Below are positions 47,892 through 58,165 of a DNA stretch of 64,000 nt, piece after piece. The stretch's first letter is position 1. Each line of letters opens with the position of its first letter. The stretch comes from Phaeobacter sp. CECT 5382 (GTDB taxonomy: Bacteria; Pseudomonadota; Alphaproteobacteria; Rhodobacterales; Rhodobacteraceae): assembly GCF_001457775.1 (NCBI RefSeq), contig NZ_CYSG01000001.1:310001-374000 (forward strand), in the 5' to 3' direction. The position numbers and the translations under genes were made by a program. Under the pieces are notes generated by a model. It saw only the letters and a list, made by a program, of their open reading frames with translations. It had not been told where the DNA came from and ran no database searches.

Positions 47892-48803
47892 ATGCGTGAT
47901 GTCGATACATCGCAAATTAGTGGCCGCCTCCTGAAGGTGTTCATCACTGTGTTTGATGAAATGTCCGTCAGCAAGGCCGCCGCGCAGTTGGAAAGCAGCC
48001 AGTCTACCATCAGTCACAACCTTGAAAAATTGCGCAGTATTCTTGGCGACACATTGTTTTTGCAATCAGGTCGCGGCATCATTCCAAGTGCCCGTGCCGA
48101 GGTCCTCGCCCCTAAAATCCGCCTTCTTCTGGCGGAATTGGAAATCTTGGCGGATGGCAGTGAATACGACCCGGAAAAAGACCGGTCTGCCGCAACCATC
48201 GCAACAAACGGCAGCACTTTGGCGCCCGAACTGGACCAGGTTCGCAAGCTGATTTGGTCCAAGATTCCGGACAAAAAACTCATCTTTCGAGAGCTCGGTT
48301 CACGCGCAAATCTTGAAAGTGTTCTGGACAAAGGCAAGGCTGACATCGCTGTCACCGCGCGCCCCTTTCACTATCCTGACCTTCTGGTCAGCCAGGAGCT
48401 TTTTGCTGAGAAATCTGTGATCTTCTACGACCCAAATTTCAGAAAACCAATTGAAACCATTAACGAATATTGCACCGCTCGCCACGTGAACCTTGATTTC
48501 GGCGGCTCTGTCAAAAGCGTCGTGGAAACGACACTTGAAACGCTGGGGCTGTCTCGAAACATCGTGATCAGTGTTCCCAATGTTTGGTTTTTGGCCCAAA
48601 CTTTGAAAGGAACGGATCTGGTCGCCACCCTGCCCGCTCTGTTGAAAAAATCTGCCTTTCAGGATCTGGAAACCTGCGATTTACCGATCTCCATCCCACC
48701 CGTGCACTTTGATCTGGTCTGGCACCGACGCTACGATGATTCAGCCCGAATTTCATGGATTCGCAGCCAACTGACCGAAGCGCTGGCCCCAAACCGCAGC
48801 TGA
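47892..48803 (+). CDS. LysR family transcriptional regulator
   Basis: A 303-residue LysR-type regulator. The winged helix-turn-helix is at residues 10-70 (MSVSKAAAQLESSQSTISHNLEKLRSILGD), followed by the effector-binding domain from about residue 95. The HTH uses SQSTISHNLEKLR as recognition helix. It is divergent from the small ORF at 47611-47799, a likely target by position, and convergent with the ClC channel. The region around it is visibly less GC-rich than most of the window, a weak sign of later acquisition. Ligand unknown. Confidence 0.9.
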   Translation: MRDVDTSQISGRLLKVFITVFDEMSVSKAAAQLESSQSTISHNLEKLRSILGDTLFLQSGRGIIPSARAEVLAPKIRLLLAELEILADGSEYDPEKDRSAATIATNGSTLAPELDQVRKLIWSKIPDKKLIFRELGSRANLESVLDKGKADIAVTARPFHYPDLLVSQELFAEKSVIFYDPNFRKPIETINEYCTARHVNLDFGGSVKSVVETTLETLGLSRNIVISVPNVWFLAQTLKGTDLVATLPALLKKSAFQDLETCDLPISIPPVHFDLVWHRRYDDSARISWIRSQLTEALAPNRS

Positions 48804-48906
48804 GCATCCCCATCGGCCCAACCGGTATTCATTGAAAAACAGACCCTTTGCGGACCTGCCTTTTCGATCACTCCGACAGCTGCGTTGCTTCGTAGTTCCG
48901 CTTATT

Positions 48907-50589
48907 TCAGCGGTGCTCCTCTGCCGCGATCGCCACCAAAGCGCGGTTGTAGGCCTTTAGGGTATCCAGATGATAAATGGCGCCAAGCAGCCGATCCGTG
49001 CCATCTGACCTATCAACTACTGGCAAAAATGTCACATCTGCGCGATCAAAAACCGGTAAGGCTGCTTCCAGTGAGGCACCTTCTTCAAGAAATAGCCCCT
49101 GTTCAAGCAGCGCATGACACTCTTCCGCAGAGGCGCAGCCTGGGCTTTCCAACGGGCGCATGACCGCATTCGCCTTCAGCAGAGCAAGCAGGTAGGCCTG
49201 TGGTCCCGCCGCGCAGCGGATGTTGCGCTTTTCGAGCTGGGTCAGGAAAAAGGAACGGTCCACCAGACGCGACGCCAGAGCTGTTGAAATCGAAACGGCC
49301 ACCATCACCGCCAGACCGATCTGCCAGTCCCCAGTGAGCTCAAAAACAATCAAGGTGGTGGAGATCGGCGCTCCGAGAACAGCAGCCGCCACGGCCCCCA
49401 TTCCAGCAAAAGCATAAAGCGTATGCGTCCCCGAAACATCCGGCAAAAACGAAGTCGCAACCAGGCCAAAGGCGAGACCTGTGATTGCCCCGATCATCAG
49501 AGACGGGGAAAACACCCCGCCGCCCATCCGACCGCCCATGGTGATTGCCACCGCAGCCGTCTTGACCACGACGAACAGCACCGCCTGTGACAGCACCAGC
49601 CCCCCGGTCAGAGCCAGCACAGTGGTTTCATAGCCGACGCCGATGATATGCGGGTACCAGATCGCGATCACCCCGAGCATTAACCCAGAGACCGCAGGAC
49701 GCAGCCATCGCGGAAGCCGCAACTGCGCCTGGATCTCGTCACCGATCTTGTCCGCCATAAAGATCGACCGCATAAGAACCACAGCAACCAGGCCGCAGAT
49801 CACCCCCAACAGCAAAAAGGCTGGCAGTTCGACATAAAACTGCAGCGCGCCAGGTGTCATCAGTGAAAACTCGGTCACATCGCCATATTCCAGACGGTTG
49901 ATCACCGTGCCCGCCACCGATGCAATGACGATGGGCGCAAAGGCGTGGACTGCAAAATGACGCAAGACCACTTCCAGCGCAAACAGGGCACCGGCAATCG
50001 GCGCGTTGAAGCTGGCGGAAACAGCCGCTGCAACTGCGCAACCCAGCAGGTCGCGGCCGGTGATGCCATCTGCTTTGATTTTTTCGCTGACCCAGCTGGA
50101 AATCACCCCGGCGAGATGCACAACCGGCCCCTCCCGCCCAGAAGAGCCACCAGTGGAGAGAGTCAGAAAGGACGCCAGCGCAGAGGCTAAACCTGCGCGG
50201 ATTTCCAGCCGACCGTCCTTGAGCGCGGCGCCCTCGATCACGTCAGCCACCGAACGCACCCGCGCATCCGGCGTGAACCGATCCAGAATGATGCCAACGA
50301 TCAGGCCACCACAAGTGGCGATCAATACCAGCGTGTACCAGGGCAGATCGGCCGCAAAACTATGCAGGTAGTTGGCATCTTCGGCGCCATAAACCCATGC
50401 TTGCAAAGCTGAAATCCCTTTGCGGAACGACAGTGCCGCAAACCCTGCACCGATCCCGATCAGCAGCGCAATCACCCAGAATTGAAACTGGCTCGGCCCC
50501 CTTTGCAACAGAATGCGCCACAGGTCACGTACTCCCGCAAGCATTTGGGAAACATGAGCAGAAATGGCGGCGCGAAGCATCTGGGGCAT
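48907..50589 (-). CDS. ClC-type chloride channel/antiporter with C-terminal CBS region
   Basis: A 560-residue ClC family protein. About ten or more hydrophobic segments. The gating-glutamate motif is GSSGREGPVVHLAG near residues 150-163 and a later filter motif GGVFSPSLMIGA near 365-376. After about residue 430 a cytosolic CBS-type tail follows (NAVMRPLESPG, then FDRADVTFLPVVDRSD). ATG at 50589 has AGGA nearby; the longer frame to 50622 begins at TTG. It may exchange chloride for protons or act as a channel; the sequence alone does not settle which. Confidence 0.92.
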   Translation of the reverse strand: MPQMLRAAISAHVSQMLAGVRDLWRILLQRGPSQFQFWVIALLIGIGAGFAALSFRKGISALQAWVYGAEDANYLHSFAADLPWYTLVLIATCGGLIVGIILDRFTPDARVRSVADVIEGAALKDGRLEIRAGLASALASFLTLSTGGSSGREGPVVHLAGVISSWVSEKIKADGITGRDLLGCAVAAAVSASFNAPIAGALFALEVVLRHFAVHAFAPIVIASVAGTVINRLEYGDVTEFSLMTPGALQFYVELPAFLLLGVICGLVAVVLMRSIFMADKIGDEIQAQLRLPRWLRPAVSGLMLGVIAIWYPHIIGVGYETTVLALTGGLVLSQAVLFVVVKTAAVAITMGGRMGGGVFSPSLMIGAITGLAFGLVATSFLPDVSGTHTLYAFAGMGAVAAAVLGAPISTTLIVFELTGDWQIGLAVMVAVSISTALASRLVDRSFFLTQLEKRNIRCAAGPQAYLLALLKANAVMRPLESPGCASAEECHALLEQGLFLEEGASLEAALPVFDRADVTFLPVVDRSDGTDRLLGAIYHLDTLKAYNRALVAIAAEEHR

Positions 50590-50745
50590 ATTGGTCCTGT
50601 GCTGTGTCAATTTTTGACCCAATCAGCCAAAGAAAAGACAAGACATCGTAAAGATCTCATCGAACGTCGCGAGAAGACAGTAAAAATTTCGAACTCCCAC
50701 CCTGGATCAACACAACGTGCCAATTCAGGAGGTCACATCAAAGCG

Positions 50746-52392
50746 TCAGCTCACCAGCAAGGCCCGTGCCGCGGCGCGTGCTTCTTGAGTTATGGTATCA
50801 CCAGAGACCATTCGGGCAATTTCATCCACCCGCTCCGTGTCATCCAAGGGTACCACTTCTGACAGGGTAATCCCATCGGCAACGCGTTTTTGCACCCGCC
50901 AGTGATAGCCCCCTTGCGCGGCAACCTGGGGCGAATGGGTGACGACCAGTACCTGCCCAGCCGCGGCCAGCGCCTTCAAACGGCGCCCAACGGCATCTGC
51001 CGTTGCACCGCCAACGCCACGGTCGATCTCATCAAAAATCAGCGTCTTGCTTTGATCGTCCCCGCGCAGGCAAACCTTCAGAGCCAGCAGGAACCGGCTC
51101 AACTCCCCCCCAGAGGCGATCTTGTTCAACGGTCCCGAAGGTGCTCCGGGGTTAGTCGCAACCGTAAAGGCAACGTCATCCTGCCCCTCAGGACCAGCGT
51201 CGCCCTGTGTGACCAGAGTTTCAAATACGGCACGCTCCATCTTGAGCGGCGCGAGTTCGGTCATGACGGCCTGATCCAGCACACCTGCATTCTGACGCCG
51301 CGCCGCGCTCAGCAGATCCGAGGCCGCCTGATACGCCTGCTGGCAGGCCTTTAATGCCTGCTCCTGATCGGCAAGATCACGGTCCCCGGCATCCAATGCG
51401 CCCAGCTTGATGCGCAGGCTCTCGGCATGTGCCGCCAGTTCATCCGGCTGAACCCCGTGTTTACGCGCCATGGCCCGAATTTCGAACAGCCGTGCCTCGC
51501 AATCTTCCAGATCACCGGGATTGAATTCCAGCCCATCGAGAATACGCGCGACCCCGTCCTGAGCATCGCCAAGCTCAATCATCGCCCGGCTCAACGCGGC
51601 AAGCGGTGCAACAAGCCCGACATCATCGCCGCCCTCAACGCCTTCGAGCCAACGTTGCGCGTCGCCCATCGCCCCCTCGGCGCCTTCGCTCAGCAACGCA
51701 TGGGCGCGGGCAATGTCGCCCCGGATCCGCTCTGCGCCCTGCATCTGGCGGCGGCGCGCATCCAGCGCCTCGTCCTCACCGGGCTCGGGGCTTAGCTTGT
51801 CGAGTTCCGCCACTGCATGGCGAAGGAATTCTTCTTCGGCACGGATAGCGTCAAGCGCGGCTCGCGTCGCCGCAACCGATTTGCGCGCCTTGGCCATGGC
51901 AGACCAGGTTTTACGAGTGTCGTTCAACAGATCCGGCACATTGGCGAAGGCATCCAGCAGAGCGCGGTGCCCCCGTGGGTTCAACAGGCCACGATCATCG
52001 TGCTGCCCGTGCAACTCCACCAGGGTTTCAGACAGACGCCGCAGGACTTCACCGGAACAACGCCGGTCATTGACCCAGGCGGTCTTGCGGCCGTCAGCGG
52101 TGTTCACCCGCCGCAGGACCAATTGCTCACCGCCGGGCAGTCCCGCCTCTTCGAGGATCGAATGCGCCGGGTGATCTGCATTCAGATCAAATTCCGCGAT
52201 GACTTCGCCCTGGGCCGCGCCCTGACGCACCAGTTCAGCCCGACCGCGCCACCCCAGAACAAACCCCAAAGAGTCTAGCAAGATGGATTTCCCGGCCCCG
52301 GTTTCGCCGGTGAGTACATTCAGCCCCGGCTGAAAAGCCAGTTCCAAATGATCAATGATCAGAAGATCGCGTATATCAAGTGCGCGCAGCAT
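50746..52392 (-). CDS. recN: DNA repair protein RecN
   Basis: A 548-residue SMC-like ATPase in double-strand-break repair. Walker A GETGAGKSILLDSLGF is at about residues 30-45. Two helical coiled-coil arms (about 150-380) flank the central part, and the C-terminal lobe has GGELSRFLLALKVCLRG (signature), TLIFDEIDRGVGGATAD (Walker B) and VLVVTHSPQVAAQGGYH. It is the last gene of the cell-division block and follows bamD by 37 bases, so probably shares its transcript. No LexA site was looked for successfully. Confidence 0.95.
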   Translation of the reverse strand: MLRALDIRDLLIIDHLELAFQPGLNVLTGETGAGKSILLDSLGFVLGWRGRAELVRQGAAQGEVIAEFDLNADHPAHSILEEAGLPGGEQLVLRRVNTADGRKTAWVNDRRCSGEVLRRLSETLVELHGQHDDRGLLNPRGHRALLDAFANVPDLLNDTRKTWSAMAKARKSVAATRAALDAIRAEEEFLRHAVAELDKLSPEPGEDEALDARRRQMQGAERIRGDIARAHALLSEGAEGAMGDAQRWLEGVEGGDDVGLVAPLAALSRAMIELGDAQDGVARILDGLEFNPGDLEDCEARLFEIRAMARKHGVQPDELAAHAESLRIKLGALDAGDRDLADQEQALKACQQAYQAASDLLSAARRQNAGVLDQAVMTELAPLKMERAVFETLVTQGDAGPEGQDDVAFTVATNPGAPSGPLNKIASGGELSRFLLALKVCLRGDDQSKTLIFDEIDRGVGGATADAVGRRLKALAAAGQVLVVTHSPQVAAQGGYHWRVQKRVADGITLSEVVPLDDTERVDEIARMVSGDTITQEARAAARALLVS

Positions 52393-52429
52393 GGCCTGGT
52401 TCCGTCGTCTCGTTCCGCCACACAGCTGC

Positions 52430-53278
52430 TTACAGCCAACGCCCCTTGATCGATTGACGATAGACCTGGCTTAGCCAGTTATTGCCACGATCCTTGAGTT
52501 TCAGCCCCTGCGCGGTCAGCAGGCGATAGCTGTCCTCATACCATTCGGTGGACTGGTAGTTATGGCCCAGAATAGCCCCTGCCGTCTGCGCTTCATCCAA
52601 AAGCCCCAGAGACAGATAGGCTTCGACCAGACGATGCAGAGCCTCGGCAGTGTGGCTGGTGGTCTGGAAGTCTTCGACCACGACACGGAAGCGATTGATT
52701 GCAGAGGTATAGTGACCTCGACGCAGATAATAGCGCCCGACTTCCATTTCCTTGCCAGCCAAGTGGTCAAAGGCAAGATCAAATTTCAACAGTGCGGAGT
52801 TGGCATATTCACTTTCGGGATAGACCTCGATCACGGTCCGCAGTGATTGAAGCGCCTGATAGGTCAACCCCTGGTCACGGCCAACTTCGTCAATCTGGTC
52901 GTAATAGCTGAGTGCCAGAAGGTATTGTGCGTAGGCGGCGTCTTCATCGGTCGGGTAGAAATCGATATACCGCTGGGCCGCACTACGGCTTTCTTCGTAG
53001 TTCTTTGCCTGGTGATTGGCAAAGGCCTGCATGATCAACGCCTGCTTGGCAAATTCGGAGTAAGGATAGAGCCGTTCGATCTCGGAGAAATAGTAGGCGG
53101 CATCCTTGGTACGGTTGCGCGCCAGTTCGAACTCGCCACGTTCAAAGATCTGTTGAGGCGTATAGCTTTCCAGCGGCACAGTCTGTTCCGCAGCCCCACC
53201 ATCTCCACCACATGCGGAGAGTGTTGCCATCAAAAGAGCCGCACCGATGAATTTGGCTCCAGTCTTGATGCCGATCAT
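52430..53278 (-). CDS. bamD: outer membrane protein assembly factor BamD (lipoprotein)
   Basis: A 282-residue lipoprotein, essential partner of BamA in folding outer-membrane beta-barrels. The signal ends in a lipobox LSAC with the acylated cysteine near residue 23. TPR-type repeats follow (TPQQIFERGEFELARNRTKD, YSEFAKQALIMQAFANH and others up to residue 230). ATG at 53278 has GAGG 9 bases upstream and gives a standard lipoprotein signal; an earlier in-frame start at 53299 is less likely. Downstream of lpxC, so lipid A synthesis and barrel assembly are linked in position. Confidence 0.94.
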   Translation of the reverse strand: MIGIKTGAKFIGAALLMATLSACGGDGGAAEQTVPLESYTPQQIFERGEFELARNRTKDAAYYFSEIERLYPYSEFAKQALIMQAFANHQAKNYEESRSAAQRYIDFYPTDEDAAYAQYLLALSYYDQIDEVGRDQGLTYQALQSLRTVIEVYPESEYANSALLKFDLAFDHLAGKEMEVGRYYLRRGHYTSAINRFRVVVEDFQTTSHTAEALHRLVEAYLSLGLLDEAQTAGAILGHNYQSTEWYEDSYRLLTAQGLKLKDRGNNWLSQVYRQSIKGRWL

Positions 53279-53606
53279 ATTGCCTAACCTCACCGTCATT
53301 GTCTTTCGGGTGTCGCGCCCCGGGTTCAGCCCCGTTTAGCACATTCATCTGGCGTGCAAAACGCCTTTAACCCGTTTGCTCCCCCACTTGGCAGAGAATG
53401 TGAAGGATGGTCAAGCCTGACAGGGCTCTGGGGCAGCACAACGACATAGCTATGCGCCCCAAAACGCATAAAGCCCCGTTCCAACGGGGCTCTGAGAGTG
53501 TCAAATAGATGTGCTTTCTAGTTGTGCTTTCCAAGACCGCAGTGAGGAGATTTCCCCACGCCTCGATCTTGCTGATGCATTCTTGATTGCCGTTCAGGTC
53601 GGGACC
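53279..53606. other. gap between lpxC and bamD with lpxC terminator
   Basis: 328 bases with no supported ORF. AGCCCCG (53472-53478) pairs with CGGGGCT (53485-53491) around TTCCAA; on the minus strand TTATGCGTTTTG follows, so it is probably the lpxC terminator. A second stem GGGGC...GCGCCCC lies near 53431-53460. bamD therefore probably has its own promoter between about 53300 and 53430. Confidence 0.6.
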
Positions 53607-54539
53607 TCAGGCGACGCGACGCGTGGCCGGAACCTCGGACCAGACAAGACCCTGGCCCGGCAGCCGTGCAGTCATCGCCAGATCGCAGTCAACCACTCGC
53701 GATGCACCCGGTGTCGCAAAAAGCTCCCGCAACAGGGTATTGGTCAGCGCGTGACCGGCCCGTTCGCCAACATAACGCCCAAGCAGTGGTCCACCAGCCA
53801 GCGCGAGATCGCCAAGAGCATCTAGCATTTTATGACGGACGGGTTCATCCGCGTGGCGCAGCCCCTCGCCGCTTTCGATGGTGGAGCCATCAAAAACGAT
53901 AGCGTTCTCGCCTGGCACACCGCCCAGAGCCAACCCATTGGCCTGCATCGTCTCGACATCAGAACGGCGGCAGAAGGTGCGACTGTCGCAAAGTTCACGC
54001 ACAAAGGCACCGTTGCGCAGGTCCAGAACCCGGCTTTGGCGCCCGATGGCCTGTTCTTCGAAATCGATATGGAACTCAATCATCAGGCGATCACAGGGCA
54101 GCAGAGTTGCGGTTGCTCCGTCCTTGGTCACGGTCACCGGCTTCAGCACTTCGATGGCTCGTGCCGGAACACCAAGACGGTGAATGCCACGCGCCATGAT
54201 CCCGCGCACGAAAGGTGCCGAAGACCCATCGAGGATCGGAACTTCGGGACCGTCGATTTCGATCAGAGCGTTGTGGATACCACAGCCCGCCAAAGCAGCC
54301 ATCACATGCTCAACGGTCGAAACCGTGACACCGGCTGCATTGATCAGACGTGTACACAGTGCAGTGCGTTCCACATGATCCCAGCGGGCTGGAACGATGG
54401 TATTGCCCAAAGCGATATCAGTGCGTTTGAATTGAATGCCGTGACCTGCCGCAGCAGGGTTGAGAACCAGTCGGGCCGATTTACCTGAATGCAGGCCAAC
54501 CCCTTCAAATGTCACCGATGCTTTAAGCGTATTTTGCAC
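53607..54539 (-). CDS. lpxC: UDP-3-O-acyl-N-acetylglucosamine deacetylase
   Basis: A 310-residue LpxC, the zinc deacetylase that commits to lipid A. The N-terminus is QNTLKASVTFEGVGLHSGK. Zinc ligands fit HVMAALAGCGIHNA near 80-93 and HKMLDALGDLALAG near 236-249, with the late GHALTN. The start is GTG at 54539, with AGGAG 6 bases upstream; the ATG of the open frame at 54644 would add 35 residues with no homology. Its C-terminus ends RLPGQGLVWSEVPATRRVA. Confidence 0.95.
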   Translation of the reverse strand: MQNTLKASVTFEGVGLHSGKSARLVLNPAAAGHGIQFKRTDIALGNTIVPARWDHVERTALCTRLINAAGVTVSTVEHVMAALAGCGIHNALIEIDGPEVPILDGSSAPFVRGIMARGIHRLGVPARAIEVLKPVTVTKDGATATLLPCDRLMIEFHIDFEEQAIGRQSRVLDLRNGAFVRELCDSRTFCRRSDVETMQANGLALGGVPGENAIVFDGSTIESGEGLRHADEPVRHKMLDALGDLALAGGPLLGRYVGERAGHALTNTLLRELFATPGASRVVDCDLAMTARLPGQGLVWSEVPATRRVA

Positions 54540-54705
54540 CTTGTGCTCCTGATCTCTATGTCCGGCGACAGGCGCCGTGTTGCAAAGACAGGTAAGGATT
54601 TCACAAAAAAGCCACAACTCAATCTTTGTAACGGAATGAAACATCTCTGAAACAGATAGGCAAAAGACTGCTTAACTTTGGGCAAATCTTTGTTTTTAAA
54701 ATAGA

Positions 54706-54729
54706 AAAGGCCGCCCGAAGGCGGCCTTT
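54706..54729 (-). terminator. ftsZ terminator with UUCG loop
   Basis: AAAGGCCGCC (54706-54715) pairs with GGCGGCCTTT (54720-54729). On the minus strand the loop reads TTCG and the stem is followed by TCTATTTTAAAA. It lies 20 bases after the ftsZ stop. Confidence 0.92.
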
Positions 54730-54749
54730 CAACCTCAACTAGTGAGGTG

Positions 54750-56435
54750 TTAATTTGCCTGACGGCGCAGGAAAGCGGGAATTTCGATACGATCCTGCTC
54801 TTCTTCGGCCTGCTGTTGCGGCGCGGGCTGTGGCTGTGGCGCCACCGCCTGCTGCTGAACCGGCGGCTGCTGGCGCACAGGCTGGGGTTTTGCCCCCTGC
54901 GCTTCGGCGGCGCTGCCGGTCATCCGGTGGATCAGCGAGTTGAGACCAAAGCGGCGCTGCTCGGACTGAGGCTCTTCTTGCTGAGCCGCCACCGGACGTT
55001 GCTGCGGTGCGACCTGCTGTGTCATCGGACGCTGCTGACCTTGGGCGCGGGCAGCGGCCTGCTGAAGGCGCACGATTGCATCCGCCGACGGGGTACCAGG
55101 TGCGGGCGCTTTGGGCGCCACAAACGAGGCTTCGGGCTGGGCATCCATCGCATCCGCCTGAGGCTGGAAGTCAGGCACCTGAGGCTGATAGGCCGGGCGC
55201 GGCAAGCCGTCATTGTCCAGCTCGTCGATTTCCTCGAACAGATCTTCTGCCTGCTCCTGCGCGGCAACCTGCTGCACATCCATGCCCTCAAACAAAGTAG
55301 GTTCTTGCTGTGCTTGCGCCGCAACGGGAGCGGCTTCAGTTGCAACCTGTGGCTGTTCAACGGGCGTGTTCAGCTCCAGCGGTGCGGGGCGGGCCTGCTC
55401 GACGCTGACGGCCTTTTTCAAAGGCGCTGACATCGGGCGACGCGGTACCGGCATATCCGTCATCACATCGGTGGCGTCGATCCCGGTGGCGACAACGGAG
55501 ACGCGCATCTTGCCTTCCATGCCGGTGTCCAACGTGGAGCCAACGATAATGTTTGCTTCCGGGTCCACCTCTTCGCGGATACGATTGGCAGCCTCGTCGA
55601 GTTCAAACAAGGTGAGGTCATGCGCGCCGGTGATGTTGATCAGAACACCTTTGGCTCCGCGCAGGCTGATTTCATCCAGCAGCGGGTTGGCAATAGCTTT
55701 CTCAGCCGCCTGAACCGCGCGATCTTCGCCTTCGGCCTCGCCAGTGCCCATCATCGCCTTGCCCATTTCGTCCATTACGGCGCGAACATCGGCAAAGTCG
55801 AGATTGATCAGGCCCGGACGAACCATCAGGTCGGTCACACCTTTGACACCCTGATAGAGCACATCGTCGGCCATCGAGAAGGCCTCGGTAAAGGTGGTCT
55901 TTTCATTGGCCAGACGGAACAGGTTCTGGTTTGGAATGATGATCAGCGTATCAACAACCTTTTGCAGGGCTTCGACGCCCTCCTCGGCCTGTTTCATCCG
56001 CTTATTGCCTTCAAACTGGAAAGGCTTGGTGACAACACCGACGGTCAGCACACCCAGCTCACGCGCGGCCTGCGCAATGATTGGTGCTGCACCAGTACCA
56101 GTGCCGCCCCCCATACCGGCGGTGATAAAGCACATATGTGCCCCCGCCAGGTGGTCAACGATCTGTTCGATGCTTTCTTCAGCCGAGGCGGAACCTACCG
56201 AGGGGCGCGCACCGGCACCAAGACCTTCGGTGACTTTCACACCCAGTTGGATACGGCTTGTGGCCGCGTTTTGCTGCAGGGCCTGAGCATCGGTATTGGC
56301 AACGACAAAATCGACACCTTCCAGCTCTTTGGCGATCATATTGTTGACCGCGTTGCCACCTGCACCGCCGACACCGAACACGGTGATCTTAGGGGCCAGT
56401 TCTTCCTGCCCGGGCATCGAAAGGTTCAATGTCAT
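54750..56435 (-). CDS. ftsZ: cell division protein FtsZ
   Basis: A 561-residue FtsZ. GTPase core about 1-320, with [13 protein letters not shown] near residues 21-33 and the GTP-binding loop [12 protein letters not shown] near 109-120. The T7 loop contains [14 protein letters not shown] long linker (about 330-545) rich in Gln, Pro and Ala follows, and the chain ends with the conserved tail [14 protein letters not shown], which binds FtsA and other partners. Long linkers are usual in Alphaproteobacteria. GGAAGAG precedes the ATG. It has its own terminator, and the 394-base spacer before it separates it from ftsA. Confidence 0.97.
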   Translation of the reverse strand: MTLNLSMPGQEELAPKITVFGVGGAGGNAVNNMIAKELEGVDFVVANTDAQALQQNAATSRIQLGVKVTEGLGAGARPSVGSASAEESIEQIVDHLAGAHMCFITAGMGGGTGTGAAPIIAQAARELGVLTVGVVTKPFQFEGNKRMKQAEEGVEALQKVVDTLIIIPNQNLFRLANEKTTFTEAFSMADDVLYQGVKGVTDLMVRPGLINLDFADVRAVMDEMGKAMMGTGEAEGEDRAVQAAEKAIANPLLDEISLRGAKGVLINITGAHDLTLFELDEAANRIREEVDPEANIIVGSTLDTGMEGKMRVSVVATGIDATDVMTDMPVPRRPMSAPLKKAVSVEQARPAPLELNTPVEQPQVATEAAPVAAQAQQEPTLFEGMDVQQVAAQEQAEDLFEEIDELDNDGLPRPAYQPQVPDFQPQADAMDAQPEASFVAPKAPAPGTPSADAIVRLQQAAARAQGQQRPMTQQVAPQQRPVAAQQEEPQSEQRRFGLNSLIHRMTGSAAEAQGAKPQPVRQQPPVQQQAVAPQPQPAPQQQAEEEQDRIEIPAFLRRQAN

Positions 56436-56829
56436 GCTCTTCCCGCCTGTTTTTCAGCCCTCCCGCAAGGGCTATTCCTGTGTAATCCGCCTCAATCTTA
56501 CCGTGATGGCGGAGTCTCGTCATCCTAAAAAGCGAAAAACGCCACAAAATATGGCCCAAAGATTGGTAAAAACCCGCAGATTTTCGCTTATCCCAGCAGA
56601 TCTGGTAGAACACTGGCCACGACAACACAACAGAGATCATGCCCCTAGCAAAGATGCCAAAGGTCAAACGTGTTGTTTTGTTTTTGTGGCTGGCCACTGC
56701 TCGGCCTGCTGCTGCCGCTTTTACGGTCATTAAATCTTTGTTATCCGGTTTTGCATGGCCTGTCACCCAGCCCGTTCAGGGTTTTTCCACAAGCTGTGGA
56801 AATTTTTCAGACTGTTGCCGCCCGGACGC
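56436..56829. promoter_or_regulatory. ftsA-ftsZ spacer with a 19-bp palindrome
   Basis: 394 bases with no convincing ORF, the place for the ftsZ promoter. TTTCCACA (56784-56791) and TGTGGAAA (56795-56802) form an inverted repeat with AGC between; each half is close to a DnaA box (TTATCCACA). A GAGTC (GANTC class, CcrM methylation) is at 56512-56516, 77 bases before ftsZ. An 80-residue plus-strand ORF here is not supported. Confidence 0.5.
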
Positions 56830-58164
56830 CTACCAATTGTCTCTGAACCACCGCACTGCCCGACTAATCGTGCGGCCCTGATATCGATCTACCGGAGTCT
56901 CAAAGTCCCACCACTCATCCTGTGGGTTGGCAGCAAAAAGGCTCAGGCCGACGGCGGCTGCGAATCCTGGCCCGGTGGCCGATTGTGGCAGACCATGCAC
57001 CCGCAACGGACGTCCCAGACGCACCTGCTGGCCCAGAATGCGACTCGCCAGCCCATCAAGACCGAGGATCTGGCTGGAGCCGCCGGTCAGAACGATCTGC
57101 TGGCTTGGAAGGTATTCGAATCCGGCGGCATCAAGCCGCGTGCGCACTTCTTCGAGGATCTCCTCGACCCGGGGGCGCATAATACCAATCAGCTCTGCCC
57201 GGCTAACGGTGCGCCGGTCATGCTCCCAGTCACCCGTGTCTCCACCAATATCAATCATGTCACGATCATCGGCCCCGGTGGCATGCACGCCACCACAGAA
57301 GGTCTTGATGCGCTCGGCGTTCGCCATTGGAACACCCAGCCCCATGGAAATATCAGAGGTAATATGATCGCCACCCATACGCACCGCATCGGCATAGATC
57401 ATGTGTTTCTTCATAAAGACCGAGATCGAAGTGGAGCCGCCGCCCATGTCGATGCAGGCGGCACCCAACTCCTGTTCATCTTCGACCAGTGCTGCATAGC
57501 CGGAGGCATAGGCGGAGGAGGCAATACCGGCCAGTTCCAAATCACAGCGCTGAATACAGCGTACGAGATTTTGCACCGTAGCAGCATCAACTGTGAGCAT
57601 ATGCATGTCCACTGCCAGGGTCTGGCCCAACTGGCCACGCGGGTCTTCCAGCCCGGACCGATTGTCGAGCGCAAAGTTCACTGGCTGCGCGTGCAGAACC
57701 TCGCGACCAGCACCATATTCCGGCACCTCGCAGGCTGCCAGCACACGGGCGATCTCGGATTCAGACACCTCCTGCCCTTCAAGTTCGAGCTGAGCATCCA
57801 AGCCATAAGAACGCGGATTGGCACCGGAAAAACTGGCGATCACATGATCGACGCGCACACCAGCCATCTTTTGCGCGGCCTGCACGGCAGTCCGGATGGC
57901 GCGTTCGGTTTCCTGCATGGCGGTGATTTCACCAAACTGCACGCCGCGCGACCGTGTCGTGGCAGCCCCAATCACCCGAAAGCCTGACTGCCCCGCAAGC
58001 GAGCCGATCGAATTATCTTCGCTCAGCCGTCCCGTACCGTCGAAACGCAGCACCAGGCAGGCAATTTTGGAGCTGCCAATATCCAGAATGGCAACCACAC
58101 CACGCTGCATGGCCTGACGGCGCATCTGCCGCATCGCGCGCTGGGATTGATAGAGATCCGTCAT
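56830..58164 (-). CDS. ftsA: cell division protein FtsA
   Basis: A 444-residue actin-like protein that ties FtsZ to the membrane. Phosphate-binding and adenosine motifs are LDIGSSKIACLV near residues 28-39 and ACIDMGGGSTSISVF near 227-241, with IVLTGGSSQILGLDGL near 348-363. The C-terminal RTISRAVRWFRDNW is the amphipathic membrane helix. The start is one base after the ftsQ stop, so the two are coupled. Confidence 0.96.
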   Translation of the reverse strand: MTDLYQSQRAMRQMRRQAMQRGVVAILDIGSSKIACLVLRFDGTGRLSEDNSIGSLAGQSGFRVIGAATTRSRGVQFGEITAMQETERAIRTAVQAAQKMAGVRVDHVIASFSGANPRSYGLDAQLELEGQEVSESEIARVLAACEVPEYGAGREVLHAQPVNFALDNRSGLEDPRGQLGQTLAVDMHMLTVDAATVQNLVRCIQRCDLELAGIASSAYASGYAALVEDEQELGAACIDMGGGSTSISVFMKKHMIYADAVRMGGDHITSDISMGLGVPMANAERIKTFCGGVHATGADDRDMIDIGGDTGDWEHDRRTVSRAELIGIMRPRVEEILEEVRTRLDAAGFEYLPSQQIVLTGGSSQILGLDGLASRILGQQVRLGRPLRVHGLPQSATGPGFAAAVGLSLFAANPQDEWWDFETPVDRYQGRTISRAVRWFRDNW

Positions 58165-58165
58165 C

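Noticed and set aside
56639-56881. 80-residue plus-strand ORF in the ftsA-ftsZ spacer
   Set aside because: It overlaps the end of ftsA, has no upstream ribosome site and no similarity I can see.
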